From an uncultured Flavobacterium sp. (lineage in GTDB: Bacteria > Bacteroidota > Bacteroidia > Flavobacteriales > Flavobacteriaceae), in assembly GCF_937967675.1 (NCBI RefSeq), contig NZ_CALBSN010000041.1, forward strand, positions 1 through 25,662: a stretch of DNA of 25,662 bases, in the 5' to 3' direction. The notes under the pieces were generated by a model that was given only the letters and a program-made list of their open reading frames with translations, had not been told where the DNA came from and did not search any database. Shown piece by piece: positions 8,377-14,732 of this stretch; position 1 is the stretch's first letter; each line of letters opens with the position of its first letter. The translations under genes were made by a program, and so were the position numbers.

Positions 8377-9664
8377 GCTACTTATCGCAATCGAAGTTCT
8401 ATTTCGATTGATTTTGTTTTCGATATTCTATTCTTCAGTAACCATTTTTCCCGATTCTGAAGGATATATCGACTTAGCGCAAAGAGTTTCAAATTTTGAT
8501 TTTTCAAATTATAATGGATTGCGTTCACCCGGTTATCCATTGTTGATTTCTTTTGTGAATTCTAATTTATATGCGGTTATTTTTATTCAATTTGGATTAG
8601 GAATTATAACTTCTGTTTTTCAATATAAAACGTTGAATCATTTAGGTTTCTCAAAGCGAAATAGCTTAATATTCACGCTTTTTATTGGTTGTTTTTTAAA
8701 TGTTTTCTTTTTTGAAACATGTATTTTAGTGGAAACTTTAGTGCTTTTTTTAATGAGTGCTTTTGTTTATTTACTTTCCAAAACTTCTTTTCAAAATCAA
8801 AGCTTGAAGTTCGATTTTCTAATGAGTTTTATATTAGGATATTTAGTTTTAATTAAATCGTTTTACATTTTTATTCCATTTCTTTTACTTGTTTGGTTGA
8901 TTCTAAATCAGGCCAATTTTAAAAGTGTTATTAGCAAAGCGTTCGTGATTTTAATTTTCCCAATGCTAGCTTTTTTGAGTTGGTCGTATGTAAACAAAAT
9001 CAACATTGGTCAATTTTCCTCTTCAGGAATTTCAGGATTATATTTAGCGCAAAATTGTGTTTATTTTGCCGAAGATGCTCCAAAAGAATTCGATTGGATT
9101 TCAAAACCGTATGTTGCCTATCGCGAAAAATCTATTGGAGAAAATCGAGATGTGGCAATGGCGATTTGGTATGCTTATGAAGATGGCGCTTATGACAAGT
9201 ACAATTTAACTTTGCCAGAATTTTCAGTAGAGTTGGGGAAATTTGCTAAAGCAGCAATAAAAGAAAATCCATTCGCATATTTGAAACAAGTTATCACTAA
9301 GTCTTGGTTTGATTTTTGGAAACCAACAATCAATTGGAATTATGAAGCGTTCAATTTTAAGTATGCGAATAAACTATTTTTGGGAGTTTGGTATTTGCAG
9401 TCTGCTCTTATTGTTTTAATTAAGGCTGGATTTCTATTTGTTTTTGGTTTTCAACTGATTCAGTTCTTGAAAAGTAGAAAATTTGTTCTCGAATTTTTAT
9501 TGTCGTCCATTGTGTTTTCGGCTTCTGTTTTGCAAGCTTTGGCAACTTATGGAACCAATTATCGTTTTAGTTTTCCGTTTGAATTTATTATGATAATTAT
9601 AGTTCTTTTATTTTTGAAAAAGAATATTAAGCTTCCCAGCAAGCTAAATACTTTTCTGCAATAG
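8360..9664 (+). CDS. GT-C membrane glycosyltransferase (GT39/ArnT-like)
   Basis: A 434-residue protein with about ten membrane segments. After the first segment comes an acidic motif, FPDSEGYIDLA (Asp32), then GLRSPGYPLL. This fits the first periplasmic loop of GT-C enzymes, which use polyprenyl-phosphate sugars. A long soluble region (about 220-320) and a C-terminal YGTNYRFSFPFEF before the last segment match the general layout of the GT39/GT83 group. It probably adds a sugar, on the periplasmic side, to lipid A, a glycan or a protein. Sugar and acceptor are unknown. It overlaps the flippase gene by 17 bp. Its last 38 bp overlap the end of the convergent GT4 gene. A Wzy-type polymerase is a less likely alternative. 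Confidence 0.75.
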   Translation: MSKNLKLLIAIEVLFRLILFSIFYSSVTIFPDSEGYIDLAQRVSNFDFSNYNGLRSPGYPLLISFVNSNLYAVIFIQFGLGIITSVFQYKTLNHLGFSKRNSLIFTLFIGCFLNVFFFETCILVETLVLFLMSAFVYLLSKTSFQNQSLKFDFLMSFILGYLVLIKSFYIFIPFLLLVWLILNQANFKSVISKAFVILIFPMLAFLSWSYVNKINIGQFSSSGISGLYLAQNCVYFAEDAPKEFDWISKPYVAYREKSIGENRDVAMAIWYAYEDGAYDKYNLTLPEFSVELGKFAKAAIKENPFAYLKQVITKSWFDFWKPTINWNYEAFNFKYANKLFLGVWYLQSALIVLIKAGFLFVFGFQLIQFLKSRKFVLEFLLSSIVFSASVLQALATYGTNYRFSFPFEFIMIIIVLLFLKKNIKLPSKLNTFLQ

Positions 9665-10769
9665 TTTTGTAATCATGCTCTTTTTCGATAAAATTTCGAG
9701 CGTTTTTAGAAATCTCCAGTATTTTTTCAGGATGTTCAATTAAAAAGGAAAGCTTTGCTGCAATTTCGTTTTCATTGGGTAAGGCATTAATACAAACTTC
9801 ATCTTCTTGTAACTGATATTGATTTAAAAATTCGGTTTCAGCACCTGTAAAAACTACTTTTCCTTTCGCCATAGCCTCTAAAGCATTATAGCCTTGATCG
9901 TATGCAAAAACTTGGTCTAGTAGAATATGCGCTTTGTTATAAATGGAAATATATTCGCTGTACGGAAGGTTTTCGGTTACGACTATTTCTACTTTATCAG
10001 TATGTTTTTCTCGAATGATTTCTAAAGCTTTTTCGAAATAATTAATTCCTTTTTTAAGATAACTCAATCGATTAATACCAAGAAAAATGATGATTTTATT
10101 TGTGTTTTCTATAGGTTGAAAAACAATTTTATCTGTATTTATTGGATTTGGAATAAACGTAGTTGTAAAACCCACTTTTTGCATCGAAATTTCATAATCT
10201 AAATCAGATGTGATTAGTTTTTGACAGTTTTTATTCAACCATTTAAAGGTTTTTCGATAACTATCTTTTCTATATTTTAAAGGGAACTGAAAATGTTTTT
10301 CCAAAGAATTGTCTTCAAAATAAGGTGTTAAAACCGAATATTTTAATTCATTTTGAAACCAATAATTAACAATCGGAGTTTCATCACCACAAATTAATAA
10401 ACTTCTGTTCTTAATTTTTTGGAATAGTTTTTTATATAAAAATCGTGATAAAAATGGATATGTTTCTAAGGCATCAGAATTGATTAATTGTACATGATGA
10501 AAATCGCTAAACTTATTTAAAAGCAAATAAAAACGAATGGCTTTTTCAATTTTTTCTAAATCTAGATTTGTAACTTTTCGAATTCCTTTGAATAGAAAAT
10601 TTGCAATTTTATTATCGTTACAAATTCTTGCATAAATAGAATAATCAATATGAAATTTCTTAAATTTATCACCACAACCCACAATTGTTACTTCATGACC
10701 AAGCGCTATCAATCCTTCTTTTAAAGAATTGTGCAAACGACTATATTCGCCTAACAAAAGTATTTTCAT
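9627..10769 (-). CDS. Glycosyltransferase, GT4-like (GT-B fold)
   Basis: A 380-residue cytoplasmic protein. The N-terminus MKILLLGEYSRLHNSLKEGL is typical of the first GT-B domain, with a glycine-flanked turn and then GHEVTIVG. The second domain includes a nucleotide-binding strand (IIIFLGINRLSYLKKG, around 225-240) and the donor-binding motif YNALEAMAKGKVVFTG (around 294-309). Its Glu is the usual phosphate or ribose contact; the second Glu of the EX7E motif is not present. Inverting or retaining outcome and sugar cannot be stated. It lies on the opposite strand to the polysaccharide operon and overlaps the 3' end of the GT-C gene tail to tail. It has its own promoter in the 72-bp region shared with the GT2 gene at 10842. 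Confidence 0.83.
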   Translation of the reverse strand: MKILLLGEYSRLHNSLKEGLIALGHEVTIVGCGDKFKKFHIDYSIYARICNDNKIANFLFKGIRKVTNLDLEKIEKAIRFYLLLNKFSDFHHVQLINSDALETYPFLSRFLYKKLFQKIKNRSLLICGDETPIVNYWFQNELKYSVLTPYFEDNSLEKHFQFPLKYRKDSYRKTFKWLNKNCQKLITSDLDYEISMQKVGFTTTFIPNPINTDKIVFQPIENTNKIIIFLGINRLSYLKKGINYFEKALEIIREKHTDKVEIVVTENLPYSEYISIYNKAHILLDQVFAYDQGYNALEAMAKGKVVFTGAETEFLNQYQLQEDEVCINALPNENEIAAKLSFLIEHPEKILEISKNARNFIEKEHDYKTIAEKYLACWEA

Positions 10770-10776
10770 GTGATGG

Positions 10777-10811
10777 TTCTAAATTCTAAATTCTGACTTC
10801 TAAATTCTTAT
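10777..10811. repeat. Five-unit tandem heptamer (TTCTAAA) array
   Basis: Five consecutive 7-bp units with consensus TTCTAAA: TTCTAAA, TTCTAAA, TTCTGAC, TTCTAAA, TTCTTAT. Three are identical. The array fills the space between the divergent GT4 and GT2 genes and its last unit runs into the -7 box at 10809. It therefore covers the expected -33 region of the plus-strand promoter and the 5' leader of the minus-strand gene. Confidence 0.85.
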
Positions 10812-10816
10812 CTTTG
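10809..10816 (+). promoter_or_regulatory. -7 box of the GT2/ketoisomerase transcript
   Basis: TATCTTTG is a full match to the Bacteroidota -7 consensus TAnnTTTG and lies 26 bases before ATG 10842. The implied start of transcription (around 10823) lies upstream of both candidate start codons and leaves a leader of about 19 bases to the ATG. No TTTG is seen at -33; that region is heptamer repeat. Confidence 0.55.
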
Positions 10817-10818
10817 TG

Positions 10819-10826
10819 TAAATATA
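10819..10826 (-). promoter_or_regulatory. Candidate -7 box for the GT4 gene
   Basis: The minus strand reads TATATTTA, one base off TAnnTTTG, about 50 bases before ATG 10769. If used, the leader of the GT4 gene would contain the complement of the whole heptamer array. It is separated by only two bases from the plus-strand -7 box, so polymerase could probably not occupy both at once. Confidence 0.35.
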
Positions 10827-10841
10827 GTACAATTGCCAAAT

Positions 10842-11660
10842 ATGTATCAAAAATCGGATATTCAAATTTTAATTGCCACGATGAATCGAACGAATTTCGA
10901 TTTTTTGAAAGCGATGTTTGTATTTTCTGATTTTTCAACGCTTAACCTATTAGTAATTAATCAAACGACTTCTGATAGGTTATTGCAATCTAATTTTGAA
11001 AATGTTGAAGTAATCAATTCCTTTGATAAAGGATTGTCTAAAAGTAGAAATTTAGCATTGCAAAAGGCTTCTAAAGATTTAATTATTTTGACTGATGATG
11101 ATGTGGTTTTTCAGTCTGGTTTTGATGATTTTGTATTAAACGCATTCAATTCCAACCCAAATCATGATGGTTTTCGATTTCAATATGAAAATGAAAATGG
11201 AAATTTACCGAAAATATATCCAAAACGTTTTTTATCAAAACTTTCAAATTTTGAGATATTAAATTCTTCTTCTGTTGAATTGGTTTTTAAAAAGGATAGT
11301 ATCAAATCTAAAGGTGTATTATTTGATGAGAATTTTGGTTTAGGATCGAAATTTTATATGGGAGAAGAGGCTATTTTTGTTTCAGATGTCATCAAAAAAG
11401 GCTTGAATATAGGCTTTGTACCCAAAACAATTTTGATTCACTCTGATTTATCAACAGGAGAAAAAACAATTTTTTCAGAATTATATTTTGTACAAAGTGC
11501 TGTTTTTTATCGCATTTTTGGCAAAATGTATTTATTTTGGGTAGCTTTGAAATTATTTTTTGATTTAAAACAAAGTAAAATTAAAATTACTCAAGTTTAT
11601 AACTTATTTAGTCAAGCGCTTAAAGGAAAAAAAGCTTATGTCAACCATACAAAATTGTAA
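10842..11660 (+). CDS. Glycosyltransferase family 2
   Basis: I start at ATG 10842 (272 residues), not at the in-frame TTG 10833, which lies 9 bases upstream and very close to the predicted transcription start. The GT-A fold is indicated by QILIATMNR (strand 1), GLSKSRNLAL (about 64-73, the donor-binding 'SRN' seen in many GT2 enzymes), the metal/nucleotide site LTDDDV (Asp85-Asp87) and a later GEEAIFVSDVI that may hold the catalytic acid. A hydrophobic stretch near 230-245 (MYLFWVALKLFF) may attach it to the membrane. It probably adds one sugar to the lipid-linked intermediate; the sugar is unknown. The 3' end overlaps the ketoisomerase gene by 23 bp, so the two are co-transcribed. Confidence 0.83.
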   Translation: MYQKSDIQILIATMNRTNFDFLKAMFVFSDFSTLNLLVINQTTSDRLLQSNFENVEVINSFDKGLSKSRNLALQKASKDLIILTDDDVVFQSGFDDFVLNAFNSNPNHDGFRFQYENENGNLPKIYPKRFLSKLSNFEILNSSSVELVFKKDSIKSKGVLFDENFGLGSKFYMGEEAIFVSDVIKKGLNIGFVPKTILIHSDLSTGEKTIFSELYFVQSAVFYRIFGKMYLFWVALKLFFDLKQSKIKITQVYNLFSQALKGKKAYVNHTKL

Positions 11661-12042
11661 AATACTTTCCATTCCAAAAATTGAAGACCCAAGAGGGAAT
11701 CTTTCGGTAATTGAAAATGATGTAATTCCATTTGATATTAAACGCGTTTATTATTTGTATGATGTGCCTAGTGCCGCTGAACGAGGAGGGCATTCGCATA
11801 TTGAACAGCAAGAGTTTTTAATTGCACTTTCAGGAAGTTTTGATGTGATTTTAAACGATGGAAATCTACAAAAAACAGTAACGCTTAACAAACCTTTTGA
11901 AGGCCTTTTAGTAACAAATGGAATTTGGCGTGAATTGAAGAATTTTTCTTCTGGTGCCGTTTGTTTGGTAATAGCTTCAAATGTTTTTGACGAAGAGGAT
12001 TATATCAGAGAATTTAAAGAATTTCTAGAATCCAAATCTTAG
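11638..12042 (+). CDS. dTDP-sugar 3,4-ketoisomerase, FdtA/QdtA-like (WxcM-like cupin)
   Basis: A 134-residue single-domain cupin, the usual length for FdtA/QdtA. Recognisable features are EDPRGNLSVIE near the N-terminus, RGGHSHIEQQEFLIALSGSF (His52 and His54 match the two active-site histidines of the R-G-x-H-x-H motif), and GIWRELKNFSSGAVCLVIAS, which is highly characteristic of the family. These enzymes turn dTDP-4-keto-6-deoxyglucose into the 3-keto isomer, the substrate of FdtB/QdtB aminotransferases such as that at 5432. Whether the C4 product is galacto (FdtA) or gluco (QdtA) cannot be decided here. Cytoplasmic. It overlaps the GT2 gene by 23 bp. Its TAG shares bases with the TAA of the convergent GT2 gene. 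Confidence 0.87.
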   Translation: MSTIQNCKILSIPKIEDPRGNLSVIENDVIPFDIKRVYYLYDVPSAAERGGHSHIEQQEFLIALSGSFDVILNDGNLQKTVTLNKPFEGLLVTNGIWRELKNFSSGAVCLVIASNVFDEEDYIREFKEFLESKS

Positions 12043-12974
12043 TGATATACTGTAAAATCAACACCAAATTTTTTTAATAGATGTTTTGTTTTTAGTAGCA
12101 AACGCAAAACAAAAATTGGAGTTGAAAGTAAAATTTTTGTCTTAGTAGGAATATTTGAAGTAATATTTTTTAAAATTTTTTTGGAATTTTCAATATCACC
12201 AGCAATCCTATATTGTAAAGCGTGCTCTAATCTATAAATATCTAAGAACTTTTTTAAACTTTTGTTTTCTTTTTCTTCTTCGGAAAATTGATTTAAATCT
12301 AATAAAGCTTTTTTTGTAAATTTTAATTTTGCTAAAGAATTTTGTGCTTCAAAATGATAAATCGCAGAAATTACATTGTTAATAGCAACATTGTTCTTTA
12401 TGGCAATTTTTGTCCAAAGTTCTAAATCCTCTCCGTTTGAAATTGCAATATTAAATCCATTGAATTCTAAAATAATATTTTTTGGAACAATAATAGAAGA
12501 TGAAGTAGCAATTCGATTTACTAAACTAGCTTGAAAAAAATCGGACACTATTCCTCTATAATCATCTGCGAAACTGTAAGAAAAACTATTGTTTATAATA
12601 TGATTTTTAGCTATCATAGTTTGGTAACGACTACAATACATGCCACAATTTGGAAAATCATTTATTAATTTTACTAGTTCTTCTAGATGATTGGGATACC
12701 AGTAATCATCTGCATCTAAAAAAGCAATAAATTCTCCTTTTGCCTGAGCAATTCCTAAATTTCTAGCAGCTGCGACACCTTTGTTTTCTTGTTGAAAGCA
12801 TTTGATTCGTTCGTCTAAAAATTGAGAAACAATTTCAAAACCGTTATCTGTAGAGCCATCATTTATAAGTACCACTTCATAATCAGTAAAAGTTTGTGCT
12901 AATACCGATTGTAAAGTTTCTGAAATAATGAAACCTTTATTGTAGAGAGGTATGATTACTGATAGAAAAGGCAT
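12039..12974 (-). CDS. Glycosyltransferase family 2 (WcaA-like)
   Basis: A 311-residue protein with a classic GT-A domain at the N-terminus: SVIIPLYNKGFIISETLQSV, VVLINDGSTDNG (Asp39), NKGVAAARNLGIAQAKGEFI and FLDADDYW (DxD at 87-89, which binds the metal and the nucleotide diphosphate). The C-terminal 100 residues are Lys-rich and helical, with no clear membrane span. It likely adds a sugar in the cytoplasm during polysaccharide assembly; the sugar is unknown. It is the last gene of the ftsE operon: its ATG comes one base after the stop of the gene upstream. It ends tail to tail with the ketoisomerase gene, the two stop codons sharing two bases. Confidence 0.88.
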   Translation of the reverse strand: MPFLSVIIPLYNKGFIISETLQSVLAQTFTDYEVVLINDGSTDNGFEIVSQFLDERIKCFQQENKGVAAARNLGIAQAKGEFIAFLDADDYWYPNHLEELVKLINDFPNCGMYCSRYQTMIAKNHIINNSFSYSFADDYRGIVSDFFQASLVNRIATSSSIIVPKNIILEFNGFNIAISNGEDLELWTKIAIKNNVAINNVISAIYHFEAQNSLAKLKFTKKALLDLNQFSEEEKENKSLKKFLDIYRLEHALQYRIAGDIENSKKILKNITSNIPTKTKILLSTPIFVLRLLLKTKHLLKKFGVDFTVYH

Positions 12975-12975
12975 A

Positions 12976-13860
12976 TTATTGTTTTAATGAACACATATAA
13001 CTGATTCGGAATAAATTAAAAACAATTAATGACGGATTGTTAGAAACTAAATTTTTGGTCATTGTATTTTTAAATATTTTGTAAAATAATAAGGCTATTA
13101 AATGAAGCTTTGTTGTTTTTAAAAAAACATATAATTTTAATAACGAAACATATCTATAATCAATTTTTTTTGAAGCATAAAGTACAAGTAAACTTTTTAT
13201 ACTGTTTTTTGTTTTGTTAATGTAAACTTCATTTGAATCAATATCACCATGTTTTATTTGATTATCGATATGATGAATTTTAAATGGTATTAAACTTAAT
13301 TGATAGGAAAGTTGAGTATCGTCATGCCCATAAAGAGTAATTTCTGTGTCAAATTTTACTTTATTGAAACATTCTTTTTTAATAATTGTATTGTTAAATA
13401 GTAAACACTTATATGGCTTTTTTAATCTATCTTTAGCAAGTTTATCTTCAATAAATTTCCCATATTTCCATCTGAGAATTTGTTGATTTGAAGGATAGTT
13501 TTCAGGATGTAATCTTCCGCCATATATAACATCATATTCTTTGAGATTATTAATGTAATTTTTGATATAATGAGAATTAATTACAATTGAGTCTCCATCC
13601 AAAAAAAGAAGATATTCATACTTCGCTCTTTTAGCTAATAAGTTTCGATTTTGTCTATGAGCTACATTTTTTTCTAGCGAAATAAAATTACAGTTTGAAA
13701 GTGAATTTATTTTTTCATTATTAATATTAAGAGTTGATTTAGACGCGTCGTCTTGACATAAAATTTCAAAGACAATTCCTAATTCAATACATTGCTTATG
13801 AAGTTCTTCAACTAATGGATAAGCATTATAATTGTATATTGGAACTAAAACCGATAACAT
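12976..13860 (-). CDS. Glycosyltransferase family 2
   Basis: A 294-residue GT2 protein. SVLVPIYNYNAYPLVEEL opens the GT-A fold. CQDDAS (Asp37-Asp38) matches the first nucleotide-binding Asp, NVAHRQNRNLLAKRA corresponds to the 'xxR N' segment, FLDGDS (Asp88, Asp90) is the DxD, and GHDDTQLSYQL (about 179-189) probably supplies the catalytic base. The C-terminal part has a hydrophobic stretch (HLIALLFYKIF) that may lie against the membrane. Acceptor and sugar unknown. Its ATG directly follows the TAG of ftsE without a gap and its stop is one base from the next ATG, so the three genes form one unit. The A/T content seems higher here than in ftsE, as is common for polysaccharide genes. Confidence 0.85.
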   Translation of the reverse strand: MLSVLVPIYNYNAYPLVEELHKQCIELGIVFEILCQDDASKSTLNINNEKINSLSNCNFISLEKNVAHRQNRNLLAKRAKYEYLLFLDGDSIVINSHYIKNYINNLKEYDVIYGGRLHPENYPSNQQILRWKYGKFIEDKLAKDRLKKPYKCLLFNNTIIKKECFNKVKFDTEITLYGHDDTQLSYQLSLIPFKIHHIDNQIKHGDIDSNEVYINKTKNSIKSLLVLYASKKIDYRYVSLLKLYVFLKTTKLHLIALLFYKIFKNTMTKNLVSNNPSLIVFNLFRISYMCSLKQ

Positions 13861-14544
13861 CTATATCGTTCTTTGAACTACTTCAAACATTTTTCCACCC
13901 TCAAATTTAAGCGTTTTTGATGGGTATTTTAAAACCAATGCATAATCGTGAGTCGCCATTAAAATGGTTTTTCCGTTTGCGTTAATTTTTCTTAGAACTT
14001 CCATAACTTCCACGCTGGTTTGTGGGTCAAGGTTTCCTGTTGGTTCGTCTGCTAAAATGATTTCTGGGTCGTTTAATAAAGCTCTTGCAATTCCTACACG
14101 TTGCTGTTCTCCGCCAGAAAGTTGGTGTGGCATTTTATTAGCAAAACCTTTCATTCCCACTTTATCTAAAACTTCTTCAATTTTAACATCCATTTCTTCT
14201 TTTTCTGTCCAGCCAGTTGCTTTAAGAACGAATAATAAGTTTTCTTTTACGCTTCGGTCTGAAAGTAATTTGAAATCTTGAAAAACGACTCCTAACTTTC
14301 TTCTCAAATAAGGGATGTCACTTTCTTTTAAAGTTGTTAAATCATAATCTACAATGCTTCCTTCGCCATCTGTCAAAGCCAAATCAGCATAAAGCGTTTT
14401 TAAGAAACTACTTTTTCCAGAACCTGTTCTACCAATTAAATAAAGAAATTCTCCATGTTTTACATCGATATTTACATCGGTTAAAACCGGATTTTTATCT
14501 TGATAAATTGTTACATTTTTTAAGGATAGAACTGATTGTGACAT
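13861..14544 (-). CDS. ftsE: FtsE-like cell-division ABC transporter ATPase
   Basis: A 227-residue ABC ATPase with every motif intact: Walker A GRTGSGKSS (38-46), Q-loop VFQDFKLL (Gln89), signature LSGGEQQR (142-149), Walker B IILADEPTG (162-170), D-loop NLD and switch histidine THD (His199). The short length and motifs such as DFKLLSDRSVKENLLF point to FtsE, not the similar LolD. FtsE works with the membrane protein FtsX at the division site and, in many bacteria, activates periplasmic peptidoglycan hydrolases through it. ftsX is not next to it here; two glycosyltransferases follow instead. It is transcribed away from the TPR protein gene. The gene symbol rests on motif likeness only, and LolD/MacB-type ATPases are the alternative. 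Confidence 0.85.
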   Translation of the reverse strand: MSQSVLSLKNVTIYQDKNPVLTDVNIDVKHGEFLYLIGRTGSGKSSFLKTLYADLALTDGEGSIVDYDLTTLKESDIPYLRRKLGVVFQDFKLLSDRSVKENLLFVLKATGWTEKEEMDVKIEEVLDKVGMKGFANKMPHQLSGGEQQRVGIARALLNDPEIILADEPTGNLDPQTSVEVMEVLRKINANGKTILMATHDYALVLKYPSKTLKFEGGKMFEVVQRTI

Positions 14545-14566
14545 ATATAAATTGGATTTTAAAATG

Positions 14567-14574
14567 TAAAAGTA
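14567..14574 (-). promoter_or_regulatory. Candidate -7 box for the ftsE operon
   Basis: The minus strand reads TACTTTTA, one base off TAnnTTTG, about 23 bases before ATG 14544. No convincing -33 TTTG. It lies in the 188-bp divergent region shared with the TPR gene. Confidence 0.3.
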
Positions 14575-14702
14575 ATAACTTATGGTTCTGTATCAAAATT
14601 TTAAACCAATTTCGATTAAAATTATTGTGTTTGGTTAAAAACTATGTTCAAAAATTGTACAATAATATGTTAAGAACCTTCGTTAATACTTACAATAAGC
14701 CT

Positions 14703-14710
14703 TATATTTG
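14703..14710 (+). promoter_or_regulatory. -7 box of the TPR protein gene
   Basis: TATATTTG matches the Bacteroidota -7 consensus fully and lies 22 bases before ATG 14733. A TTCG at 14679-14682, 20 bases upstream, is a one-mismatch -33 element. This is one of the better promoters in the window. Confidence 0.6.
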
Positions 14711-14732
14711 GAACTTATAAATAACGAATCAC

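Noticed and set aside
10777..10811. CRISPR-like repeats
   Set aside because: Units are 7 bp with no spacers; it is a simple tandem repeat.
10833..10841. TTG start for the GT2 gene
   Set aside because: An ATG nine bases downstream fits the predicted transcription start better and keeps the whole GT-A domain.
13964..14281. 105-residue plus-strand open frame
   Set aside because: Antisense to ftsE, whose motifs are all intact.
14334..14720. 128-residue plus-strand open frame reaching into the ftsE/TPR intergenic region
   Set aside because: Mostly antisense to ftsE, no recognisable domain, and it covers the clear promoter of the TPR gene.
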